From contig CALIAD010000166.1 of the NCBI GenBank assembly GCA_938041635.1, forward strand, positions 1 through 8,585: a DNA stretch of 8,585 nucleotides, given 5' to 3'. The notes under the pieces were generated by a model. The model was not told where the DNA came from. It ran no database searches and worked only from the letters and a program-made list of their open reading frames with translations. Both the position numbers and the translations under genes were made by a program. Positions 1 to 5,447 of the stretch are shown piece after piece (positions within the stretch are counted from its first letter, which is position 1; every line of letters starts with the position of its first letter). This DNA comes from an uncultured Atopobium sp. (GTDB taxonomy: Bacteria > Actinomycetota > Coriobacteriia > Coriobacteriales > Atopobiaceae).

Positions 1-126
1 TACGGCGTGCTGTATTGCATCTTTGCAGGTATTCCAGCTGTTTTGGTTACCTATGGCTTAGCAATTCTCTTTAAATCACCAGAGTCAGCCATGCTTCGTT
101 CACTGGTTTCTCGCGTAAGGTCATAG
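1..126 (+). CDS. C-terminal end of an integral membrane protein (5' end outside the window)
   Basis: Reading frame 1 is open from the first base and gives 41 residues before the TAG stop at 124-126. The segment starts YGVLYCIFAGIPAVLVTYGL, an uninterrupted hydrophobic stretch that reads as one membrane-spanning helix, and then changes to a short basic tail ending SLVSRVRS, which suggests a cytoplasmic C terminus by the positive-inside rule. The stop is followed after one base by the uvrC start, so the two genes are almost certainly co-transcribed and translationally coupled. Too little is visible to name a family. A multi-span transporter or flippase would be compatible, but that is a guess. 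The call as the coding end of a membrane protein is fairly safe; function is unknown. Confidence 0.6.
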   Translation, partial: YGVLYCIFAGIPAVLVTYGLAILFKSPESAMLRSLVSRVRS

Positions 127-127
127 T

Positions 128-2185
128 ATGGCCAGAAGCGGCGCAAAAAGCGGTAAAGATAGCTCTCAGAACAACCTTGATCCCAGCTATGTGCCTTCGG
201 GTGCGCCAGGGCTTGCGCCGTCGTTTTCTTCTAAACCCTCAGATGACCTGGTGTCTATTAGAGAACAGGTTGACCAGGTGCCAACTGATCCAGGCTGCTA
301 CCTCTGGAAAGATGGTTCTGGCAAGGTTATCTATGTAGGCAAGGCCAAGAACCTGCGCGCTCGTATGAGGCAGTACGTCACACTACAAGATGACCGTGCT
401 AAGATTCCTCTGATGATGCAGGTCGTGCGCAGTTTTGACTACATTGTGGTAGAAAACGAGCACGAAGCACTGGTGCTGGAGCGCAATCTTATCGCTCAGT
501 ATCGTCCGTACTTTAACGTGGACTTCAAAGACGATAAGAGCTATCCCTACATTGCCATTACCGAGTCAGATACCTTCCCAGCAATTAAATACACGCGCGA
601 GAAACACAAGAAGGGTACGCGCTATTTTGGTCCCTACACTGATTCTTACGCCGCTCGCCAGACCATTGAGACGCTCAGAAAAGTAGTGCCTATCTGCTCC
701 GCTACGTGCGTGGAGTGGAAGCGTGCTAAGCGTTTGCTCGAAAAAGACCCTGATGGGGCGGCTGTTGCTAACTTGCTGCTGGCAAAGAAGGGACGTCCCT
801 GCTTTGATTACCACGTAGGCAAGGGACCTGGCGTGTGCGTTGGCGCTATTGATACCGTTTCCTACGCAAAGAACGTCAGGCAGGTAGAAAACTTTCTCCG
901 CGGAAATCGTTCCGAGATTGTCTCTGAGCTCAAAGATCAGATGCAAGAAGCCGCCGCTGACCTGGATTTTGAGAAGGCAGCTAGGCTTAAGTCCCGCCTG
1001 ACTTCACTTTCTGATCTTGACGACCGCCAGCAAGTCACATTTCCTACCTCGGTCAACATTGACCTCATTGGCATTTATCGAGAAGAAACTATCTCCGCTG
1101 CCTGCGTTTTTGTTGTGCGAGAAGGTCGTACCATCCGCTCAGTTGAGTTTATCCTGGACAAAGGCTTGGACGTTTCCGAGGAAGAGCTGGTTTCGGGCTT
1201 CCTAAAGCGCTACTACGATGAAACCGCTGACATTCCCGCAGAGGTTAACCTGCCCATCGATCTTCTCGACGCAGAGGTTTTGTCCGAGTGGCTGACGCAA
1301 AAACGAGGCCACAACTGCGTGCTTCACCACCCACAACGTGGCGAGAAGTTCCGTCTTCTTCAGATGGCTTCCGCTAACGCTCGTCATGCGCTGATGCGCC
1401 ACATGATTCGCACGGGTTATGCTGACGACCGTACTAACCAGGCACTTCTTCAGCTTGAAAGCGCACTTGCGCTTGACGCGCCGCCACTGCGCATTGAGTG
1501 CTTTGATATCTCTACGCTTCATGGCAACTTTACCGTTGCGTCTATGGTGGTCTTTACTAACGGAAAGGCTGATAAAAGCCAGTATCGACGCTTTAAAATC
1601 CGCGCTGAGCTTGACGAAGCAAACGACTTTGTCTCAATGACAGAAGTCCTGGGCAGAAGGTACAGTCCGGAGCGTATGGCAGATGAACGCTTCGGCTCAC
1701 GACCTGATTTGCTGGTAGTTGATGGTGGTAAGCCTCAGCTGACCGCCGCAATCAATCAGCTTAATGAGCTGGGGTTGGATATTCCCGTCTGCGGTCTTGC
1801 TAAGTCTGATGAGGAAGTCTTTGTACCTTGGGACGACACGCCAATCGTGTTGCCTACAGGATCTGCTTCTTTGTACCTTATCAAGCAAGTTCGTGATGAG
1901 TCTCACCGTTTTGCGATTACGTTCCATCGTGAGCTTAGAGATAAGGCAATGACCGTCTCTATTCTGGACGAAATCCCTGGTGTAGGACCTAAACGTAAAA
2001 AAGATATCATGCGTCATTTTGGCTCTTTTAAGCGCTTAAAGGCTGCAAGTGTTGAGGATATCTCTCAGGTAAAAGGTGTTTCTGTGAACTTGGCAGAAAC
2101 TATTTATGAAGAGCTCAAAGCTTGGGAAGAATCTTCAACAGCTGTACATGAGAAGTTAGATGCAAGGGGAGGAACTCATGAGTAA
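128..2185 (+). CDS. uvrC: UvrABC excinuclease subunit C (nucleotide excision repair incision nuclease)
   Basis: UvrC joins the UvrB-DNA complex at bulky lesions and cuts the damaged strand on both sides, in the cytoplasm. All family domains are present in order. The N-terminal GIY-YIG nuclease (about residues 53-135, 3' incision) has the VIYVGKAKNL motif with Tyr69 and Arg79, catalytic-type Glu118 and Asn130. A UVR UvrB-contact helix pair lies at about 264-297. The C-terminal RNase H-like nuclease (5' incision) has IECFDIS (Asp460), Asp500, VVDGGK (Asp532) and His593. Tandem helix-hairpin-helix DNA-binding motifs lie at about 611-663 (IPGVGPKRK). The length of 685 exceeds the usual ~600, partly from a Ser/Gly/Pro-rich extension of about 41 residues before the conserved start. 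The ATG at 128 has an AAGG at 117-120 as ribosome site. An in-frame GTG at 251 would give a conventional N terminus but has no obvious site. The gene sits one base after the previous gene. Confidence 0.97.
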   Translation: MARSGAKSGKDSSQNNLDPSYVPSGAPGLAPSFSSKPSDDLVSIREQVDQVPTDPGCYLWKDGSGKVIYVGKAKNLRARMRQYVTLQDDRAKIPLMMQVVRSFDYIVVENEHEALVLERNLIAQYRPYFNVDFKDDKSYPYIAITESDTFPAIKYTREKHKKGTRYFGPYTDSYAARQTIETLRKVVPICSATCVEWKRAKRLLEKDPDGAAVANLLLAKKGRPCFDYHVGKGPGVCVGAIDTVSYAKNVRQVENFLRGNRSEIVSELKDQMQEAAADLDFEKAARLKSRLTSLSDLDDRQQVTFPTSVNIDLIGIYREETISAACVFVVREGRTIRSVEFILDKGLDVSEEELVSGFLKRYYDETADIPAEVNLPIDLLDAEVLSEWLTQKRGHNCVLHHPQRGEKFRLLQMASANARHALMRHMIRTGYADDRTNQALLQLESALALDAPPLRIECFDISTLHGNFTVASMVVFTNGKADKSQYRRFKIRAELDEANDFVSMTEVLGRRYSPERMADERFGSRPDLLVVDGGKPQLTAAINQLNELGLDIPVCGLAKSDEEVFVPWDDTPIVLPTGSASLYLIKQVRDESHRFAITFHRELRDKAMTVSILDEIPGVGPKRKKDIMRHFGSFKRLKAASVEDISQVKGVSVNLAETIYEELKAWEESSTAVHEKLDARGGTHE

Positions 2186-2411
2186 AACAGCGGACGAGAA
2201 GATCTTGGCACTGGTAAATCCTGATTACATTAAGCGTATTCCGTTTTTTGTCCGTGGGCATGCAACGGGCAAGTCTTGTGAATATATTGCTCAGAAGCAT
2301 CCAGAGCTATACGCTACATTTGAGGGTGAACCTAGTGCTCAACAAGTTGAAGAGATGTCAAAGATTATCAACGAGCTCTTTGAGCAAAGGATGAAGAAAC
2401 ATAACCTTTAA
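2178..2411 (+). CDS. Small unrecognised protein, 77 residues, coupled to uvrC
   Basis: I do not recognise this protein. The chosen ATG at 2178 lies 4 bases after a strong AGGGGAGGA ribosome site at 2165-2173 and overlaps the last 8 bases of uvrC, a typical coupled arrangement. A frame-compatible ATG at 2160 exists but precedes that site, so it is unlikely. The product is hydrophilic and charged, with no signal peptide or membrane segment, so it should be cytoplasmic. It reads as alpha-helical: a first part around DYIKRIPFFVRGHATGKS, a middle YIAQKHPELY, and a C-terminal helix rich in Glu and Lys (about residues 50-75). The GHATGKS stretch resembles a P-loop only superficially, because the spacing is one residue short. 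Good start signals, coupling to uvrC and an immediate terminator support a real gene. A role in DNA repair is only a guess from position. Confidence 0.8.
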   Translation: MSKTADEKILALVNPDYIKRIPFFVRGHATGKSCEYIAQKHPELYATFEGEPSAQQVEEMSKIINELFEQRMKKHNL

Positions 2412-2440
2412 GCTAGATCAGGCAATAGAGTTATTTGCTT

Positions 2441-2487
2441 TAAGAATGGCAGCTATGACGTATTAAGGTGCCATTCTTATTTTTTTT
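2441..2487 (+). terminator. Intrinsic (rho-independent) terminator of the uvrC gene string
   Basis: A perfect 11-bp stem (TAAGAATGGCA at 2441-2451 pairing with TGCCATTCTTA at 2469-2479) encloses a 17-base loop and runs straight into eight T residues at 2480-2487. It lies 29 bases after the stop of the 77-residue gene, where the operon would be expected to end. Confidence 0.9.
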
Positions 2488-2527
2488 CATTCATCGCTGA
2501 AATATAACCATTAACCGGGGGATGAAC

Positions 2528-2556
2528 TGTTCAAACATACTCTCTCGGAATATCAT
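2528..2556 (+). promoter_or_regulatory. Candidate sigma-70-type promoter for the 216-residue membrane protein
   Basis: TGTTCA at 2528-2533 (3 of 6 to the -35 consensus) is separated by 17 bases from TATCAT at 2551-2556 (5 of 6 to the -10 consensus), which would give a leader of roughly 55 bases. An alternative -10, TATAAC at 2503-2508, has only a run of T as its -35. A promoter is expected here because a terminator lies just upstream, but the exact boxes are uncertain. Confidence 0.3.
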
Positions 2557-2617
2557 TAGAGCTACCTAGTCATTACTCTTACGTCGGTTGCTACATGCAG
2601 TTCTAATGAGGTGACAG

Positions 2618-3268
2618 ATGATGCAGCGTAGAAAAAGGTTTATAAAAGGTCTGTCATTATTGGTAGTTCTTATTATTTGTGGCTTACTGATTAACAACTG
2701 GTTTTTTAAGCTGAATACTATGAGACTGCCAGAGTTAAAAAAGCAGGCAGCTCAGTATGTTGTGCAACAATATAATGCTTGTAAAAACGGTTCAAAGTCA
2801 GATTTTACTTCTGTTGATAACATTAACTTGGAAGATACAGAGATTGCTGGCCCGTTTTTGGGCGTTAGCAAAGATGGCCCAGTAGTAATGAACATAACGC
2901 TCTATTGGACAATAAGTTCTCATGGAGTTCTTATTGGAACTGTTGAGCAAGATTTGGGAGTCTTTGCTATAAGCGCATTTACGGGATCTTCATCAGAACT
3001 GTGGATTCAAACAAGGAATGCTGGGCTGTTACAAGAAATGAATAAGCAAAAATTACCGTGCTTGGTTTGGTCAGTTGCAGGAGAAAATGGATGGCCTCCA
3101 AGCTACCGATCAGATGGTTATTATGGCCGCTATAGTCCAGCTGACGGAGATTTCGAAGTTATAAAAGAAGATGCATATCACGTATCGGAAATTATTAGCT
3201 TCCGATTAGGGGAAGAACACTTGGACTTTATGGCAAATCCTGAACGAATCCTGGATTTAACCAAGTAA
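2618..3268 (+). CDS. Unrecognised membrane-anchored extracytoplasmic protein, 216 residues
   Basis: I do not recognise the family. The N terminus is basic (MMQRRKRFIK), followed by one hydrophobic segment at about residues 11-30, then a soluble domain of about 185 residues. This is the pattern of a signal-anchor protein with its body outside the membrane. There is a Cys at 21, but the residue before it is Ile, so a lipoprotein box is not supported. The soluble part alternates short hydrophobic strands (PVVMNITLYW, GVLIGTVEQDLGVFAISAF) with polar turns, suggesting a beta-rich fold, and has a Gly/Tyr-rich loop around residues 158-176. A GAGGTGA ribosome site at 2608-2614 serves the ATG at 2618 or the adjacent ATG at 2621. 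The gene is monocistronic, bounded by terminators on both sides. It is distinctly AT-rich (sampled lines about 30-48% G+C) with many AAT, ATA, TTA and AGA codons, unlike uvrC and the transporter genes, which hints at lateral origin or low expression. Confidence 0.8.
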   Translation: MMQRRKRFIKGLSLLVVLIICGLLINNWFFKLNTMRLPELKKQAAQYVVQQYNACKNGSKSDFTSVDNINLEDTEIAGPFLGVSKDGPVVMNITLYWTISSHGVLIGTVEQDLGVFAISAFTGSSSELWIQTRNAGLLQEMNKQKLPCLVWSVAGENGWPPSYRSDGYYGRYSPADGDFEVIKEDAYHVSEIISFRLGEEHLDFMANPERILDLTK

Positions 3269-3292
3269 TTTTGCGGTGTTTTCGCTGTTCTA

Positions 3293-3329
3293 AAACAAGA
3301 GTCAGTTCAATTTGGGCTGACTCTTGTTT
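3293..3329 (+). terminator. Long hairpin after the 216-residue gene, probable terminator (possibly bidirectional)
   Basis: A perfect 13-bp stem (AAACAAGAGTCAG at 3293-3305 with CTGACTCTTGTTT at 3317-3329) encloses an 11-base loop, 24 bases after the stop codon. The T stretch on the + strand is short (TTGTTTAATCTT). On the - strand the stem ends in CTTGTTTTAG, so the structure could also stop transcription arriving from the right. Confidence 0.7.
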
Positions 3330-3359
3330 AATCTTCACAACATATCCGTAATTTCTAAA

Positions 3360-3393
3360 GGCAAACGGTAGTAAAACATCGGTAAACGGTAGT
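3360..3393 (+). repeat. Direct repeat pair GGYAAACGGTAGT, copies 21 bp apart
   Basis: GGCAAACGGTAGT at 3360-3372 and GGTAAACGGTAGT at 3381-3393 match at 12 of 13 positions and start exactly 21 bp apart, which is two turns of the DNA helix. The second copy ends on the first base of a TTGACT box at 3393-3398. This layout suits a regulator binding two sites on the same face of the DNA. An arm-type recombinase site is another possibility. Function is inferred only. Confidence 0.55.
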
Positions 3394-3439
3394 TGACTTT
3401 GCTTACTACTTGTGTAGTTAGTTAAATAATTTATATATT
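3393..3439 (+). promoter_or_regulatory. Candidate distal promoter region ahead of the transporter operon
   Basis: TTGACT at 3393-3398 is a good -35 match (5 of 6) but has no convincing -10 at normal spacing. TTGTGT at 3410-3415 with TATATT at 3434-3439 (18-base spacer) is an alternative pair. A small dyad, ACTAC-TTGT-GTAGT at 3405-3418, lies between them and shares the GTAGT core with the upstream repeats. The region is strongly AT-rich. The exact start of transcription cannot be fixed by eye. Confidence 0.35.
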
Positions 3440-3460
3440 ATACAAGGTAAAATAATAGTA

Positions 3461-3482
3461 AAGCCCGCTATCTGCGGGCCTT
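3461..3482 (+). other. GC-rich hairpin in the transporter leader (attenuator or minus-strand terminator candidate)
   Basis: GCCCGC at 3463-3468 pairs with GCGGGC at 3474-3479 around a five-base loop, and flanking AA/TT could extend the stem past a one-base bulge. The sequence after it on the + strand is T-poor (CCTTCTTAG), so it is a weak terminator in that direction. On the - strand the stem is followed by TTTACTATTATTTTA, which is more terminator-like. It stands out as a G+C island in a very AT-rich stretch. Confidence 0.45.
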
Positions 3483-3549
3483 CTTAGCTGCTATTAAGAT
3501 TTATATGTAGTAAATAATACAACAAAACACGTTTTCATATTTTGAGCAG

Positions 3550-3581
3550 CCAATGGGCGATATTTTTATACCGTTGGGCGA
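3550..3581 (+). repeat. Second direct repeat pair CCNNTGGGCGA, copies 21 bp apart
   Basis: CCAATGGGCGA at 3550-3560 and CCGTTGGGCGA at 3571-3581 match at 9 of 11 positions, including an identical TGGGCGA core, and again start exactly 21 bp apart with an AT-only spacer (TATTTTTATA at 3561-3570). The second copy ends 6 bases before the candidate -35 at 3588. An operator for a dimeric or tandem-binding regulator is the simplest reading, by inference. Confidence 0.55.
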
Positions 3582-3587
3582 ACTGTG

Positions 3588-3617
3588 TTCAGAGGAAATA
3601 TCTTTTCTTCATATAGT
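3588..3617 (+). promoter_or_regulatory. Candidate proximal promoter of the transporter operon
   Basis: TTCAGA at 3588-3593 (4 of 6) is followed after 18 bases by TATAGT at 3612-3617 (5 of 6). Transcription would begin near 3624, giving a leader of about 67 bases whose 5' end is the GCCAC/GTGGC hairpin. The position just after the TGGGCGA repeats makes a regulated promoter plausible. Confidence 0.35.
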
Positions 3618-3630
3618 TATATAGATGTAA

Positions 3631-3663
3631 GCCACACAAGTGGCATTGGTGCCACGTTGTGGC
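3631..3663 (+). other. Double GCCAC/GTGGC hairpin in the 5' leader of the substrate-binding protein gene
   Basis: GCCAC at 3631-3635 and 3651-3655 alternates with GTGGC at 3640-3644 and 3659-3663. The RNA can form two small tandem hairpins (loops of 4 and 3 bases). Alternatively it can form one longer hairpin in which GCCACA pairs with TGTGGC and the inner GTGGC pairs with GCCAC around ATTGGT. An AAGGAGA follows at 3664-3670, about 20 bases before the start codon, too far to be its normal ribosome site. AGAGG at 3681-3685 is better placed. A role in mRNA stability or translation control is possible. Confidence 0.5.
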
Positions 3664-3690
3664 AAGGAGAGTTTTTAGAAAGAGGCAGAA

Positions 3691-5292
3691 ATGAGCGAGT
3701 TTATTAACCGTCCACTTTCGCGTCGCGGCTTCCTTGGCGGAGCAACTGTAGCAGCTGGTCTTGGTCTCACCGCTTGTGGTGGCGGACAGCAGAAGGCAGC
3801 TGAAGCTCCATCTGGAAAGGAAGGCGGCGGCACAATTACTGCTGGTACCGCTTATTCAACCCAGAACTATGATCCATCTACTACTTCATCAGCACTTGCT
3901 CTTGGTGTTAACTGGCAGGTAGTTGAGGGCCTCTACGGTCTTAACTTCCACGACTACTCAACATTCAATGAGCTGGCTACTGCTGATCCTAAGAAGGTTG
4001 ACGATTACACCTTTGAGATTACCCTCCGTGACGGCGCAAAGTTCTCTGATGGTAACGAGGTAAAGGCAGATGACGTTGTTGAGTCCTTCAACCGTTCCGC
4101 TGCTAAGGGTAGCGTTTACGTCCCAATGCTCTCTCCAATTGCTTCCGTAGAGAAGAAGGATGACAAGACTGTCACCGTTAAGACTACTATTGCTAACTTC
4201 TCCCTCCTCAAGGAGCGCCTGTCCATTGTTCGCGTTGTTCCAGCAAGCAGCTCCCAGGATGAGATGAAGAAGCAGCCAGTTGGTTCTGGTCCATGGATGT
4301 ATGAGTCCATCTCTGACAACACTCTTGACCTTGTTCCTAACAAAAACTACAACGGCGCAACTCCTGCTAAGGACGATAAGCTCCACTATGACGTCCTTAA
4401 GGATCCAACCGCTCGTCTGACCGCACAGCAGGACGGAACCACCCTTGCTATGGAAATGGTCCCTGCAGACGCTGTAGACCAGCTCAAGGGCGCAGGCTGC
4501 ACCGTTGACGCTGTTCAGGGCTTTGGTGTCCGTTTTGCAATGTTCAACCTTGGCAAGGCTCCTTGGGACAACGTTAAGGTTCGCCAGGCATGCCTCTATG
4601 CACTTGATACAGATAAGATGCTTGCAAACGCATTCTCTGGTCAGGCAGAGGTTGCTACCAGCTACCTTCCTTCTTCCTTTGCTAACTATCACAAGGCATC
4701 TACTGTCTATGCACACGATGTAGATAAGGCTAAGAAGCTCATTGCTGATTCTGGCATTACTCCAGGTGATGTTGTTCTCCGCACCACCGATAACGAGCAG
4801 GTTAAGTCCATGGCAACTCAGGTCAAGAACGACCTTGATGCACTTGGCTTTAATGTAAGCATCGTTTCCGATACTTCTCCAGCAACCTATGCTGCAATCG
4901 ACGCAGTTGACGGTTCCTGGGACATCCTGCTTGCCCCTGGCGATCCTTCCTGCTTCGGCGCAGACGTCGACCTGCTGCTTAACTGGTGGTATGGCGATAA
5001 CGTCTGGATGACCAAGCGTTGCCCATGGAAGGAGTCTGATGAGTGGACCAAGCTCCACAATCTTATGACCAAGGCTCTTGGCCAGTCTGGTGCTGATCAG
5101 CAGTCCACTTGGAACGAGTGCTTCGACATCATCGCTGAGAACGTACCTCTGTACCCAGTTCTCTTTGCTAAGACCTTCACCGCTTCCTGGAGCGAGAAGC
5201 CAAACAGCAACGGCGTTGCTCTCAAGGGCTTCAAGGGCATCGGAACCACCGGCCTGTCCTTCATTGATGTCAACACAGTTACTGCTAGCTAA
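3691..5292 (+). CDS. Family 5 substrate-binding lipoprotein of a Dpp/Opp-type ABC importer, Tat-exported
   Basis: This is the extracytoplasmic receptor that captures the substrate (usually a peptide, sometimes a nickel chelate) and delivers it to the permease pair encoded downstream. The N terminus has a twin-arginine signal, SRRGFLGG (Arg11-Arg12), a hydrophobic run, and a lipobox LTAC with Cys29 as the predicted lipidated residue. This indicates export of the folded protein and anchoring to the outer face of the membrane. A Gly/Ala/Lys linker follows to about residue 47. Family 5 signatures are LRDGAKFSDG...ADDVVESFNR (about 112-135), PVGSGPW (196-202), KVRQACLYALDTDKM (296-310) and a C-terminal VPLYPVLF (485-492). 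The 533-residue length is normal. AGAGG at 3681-3685 is the ribosome site. Codon use is strongly biased (GTT, CTT/CTC, GCA, AAG), consistent with high expression. Substrate specificity cannot be read from sequence. Confidence 0.93.
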   Translation: MSEFINRPLSRRGFLGGATVAAGLGLTACGGGQQKAAEAPSGKEGGGTITAGTAYSTQNYDPSTTSSALALGVNWQVVEGLYGLNFHDYSTFNELATADPKKVDDYTFEITLRDGAKFSDGNEVKADDVVESFNRSAAKGSVYVPMLSPIASVEKKDDKTVTVKTTIANFSLLKERLSIVRVVPASSSQDEMKKQPVGSGPWMYESISDNTLDLVPNKNYNGATPAKDDKLHYDVLKDPTARLTAQQDGTTLAMEMVPADAVDQLKGAGCTVDAVQGFGVRFAMFNLGKAPWDNVKVRQACLYALDTDKMLANAFSGQAEVATSYLPSSFANYHKASTVYAHDVDKAKKLIADSGITPGDVVLRTTDNEQVKSMATQVKNDLDALGFNVSIVSDTSPATYAAIDAVDGSWDILLAPGDPSCFGADVDLLLNWWYGDNVWMTKRCPWKESDEWTKLHNLMTKALGQSGADQQSTWNECFDIIAENVPLYPVLFAKTFTASWSEKPNSNGVALKGFKGIGTTGLSFIDVNTVTAS

Positions 5293-5327
5293 TTTGTTGT
5301 CGTCACGCGCTTAGCATCTCATACATT

Positions 5328-5363
5328 GGGGCCCGAGCGTTTTACTTATAACGCTCGGGCTCT
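5328..5363 (+). terminator. Intercistronic hairpin between binding-protein and permease genes (leaky terminator or mRNA stabiliser)
   Basis: GCCCGAGCGTT at 5331-5341 pairs perfectly with AACGCTCGGGC at 5350-5360 around an 8-base loop. G-U and G-C pairs can extend the stem to about 14 bp (5328-5363). Only a short T-poor tail (TCTTGTGCGC) follows, so termination is probably partial. In binding-protein operons such structures are known to raise receptor mRNA relative to the permease genes. That role here is inference from position 36 bases after the stop. Confidence 0.75.
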
Positions 5364-5447
5364 TGTGCGCTAAATTTAGTCCTGAGATGATTAAAGTCTC
5401 ATCAAATTTTATTTGTACGGTTTGTTTTAAAGAGAGAGGGGGAGATA

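Larger units (their letters stand above)
3330..3690. other. 361-base non-coding leader/regulatory region before the ABC transporter operon
   Basis: No open reading frame with a credible start was found on either strand. The stretch is AT-rich and holds, in order, a 21-bp-spaced repeat pair, a candidate promoter, a GC hairpin, a second 21-bp-spaced repeat pair, a second candidate promoter and a double hairpin close to the start codon. Between 3483 and 3549 I see nothing specific beyond AT-rich DNA. I do not recognise any known riboswitch or T-box in it. Confidence 0.6.

Noticed and set aside
2247..2270. Possible P-loop (RGHATGKS) in the 77-residue protein
   Set aside because: A Walker A motif needs four residues between the first Gly and Gly-Lys-Ser/Thr; here there are only three, and no Walker B or nucleotide-binding fold is possible in so small a protein.
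2675..2710. Lipoprotein signal in the 216-residue protein (LIIC)
   Set aside because: The residue before the Cys is Ile, whereas a lipobox requires Gly, Ala or Ser. The hydrophobic run also continues past the Cys, so a signal anchor fits better.
3483..3660. Riboswitch or T-box in the leader of the transporter operon
   Set aside because: I looked for a T-box core (TGGNACC-like), S-box, thiamine and cobalamin elements and saw none; only short local hairpins and repeats are present.
3958..5058. A 366-residue open frame on the - strand, fully inside the binding-protein gene
   Set aside because: It lies opposite a gene with clear family motifs and strong codon bias, has no ribosome site or recognisable domain, and its translation is rich in Cys, Asn and Leu without any pattern. 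Biased codons on one strand commonly leave such frames open on the other.
5383..5404. Small dyad TGAGA...TCTCA (and GATGA...TCATC) upstream of dppB
   Set aside because: Only five base pairs with a long AT loop; expected by chance in such a sequence and not linked to any promoter I could define.
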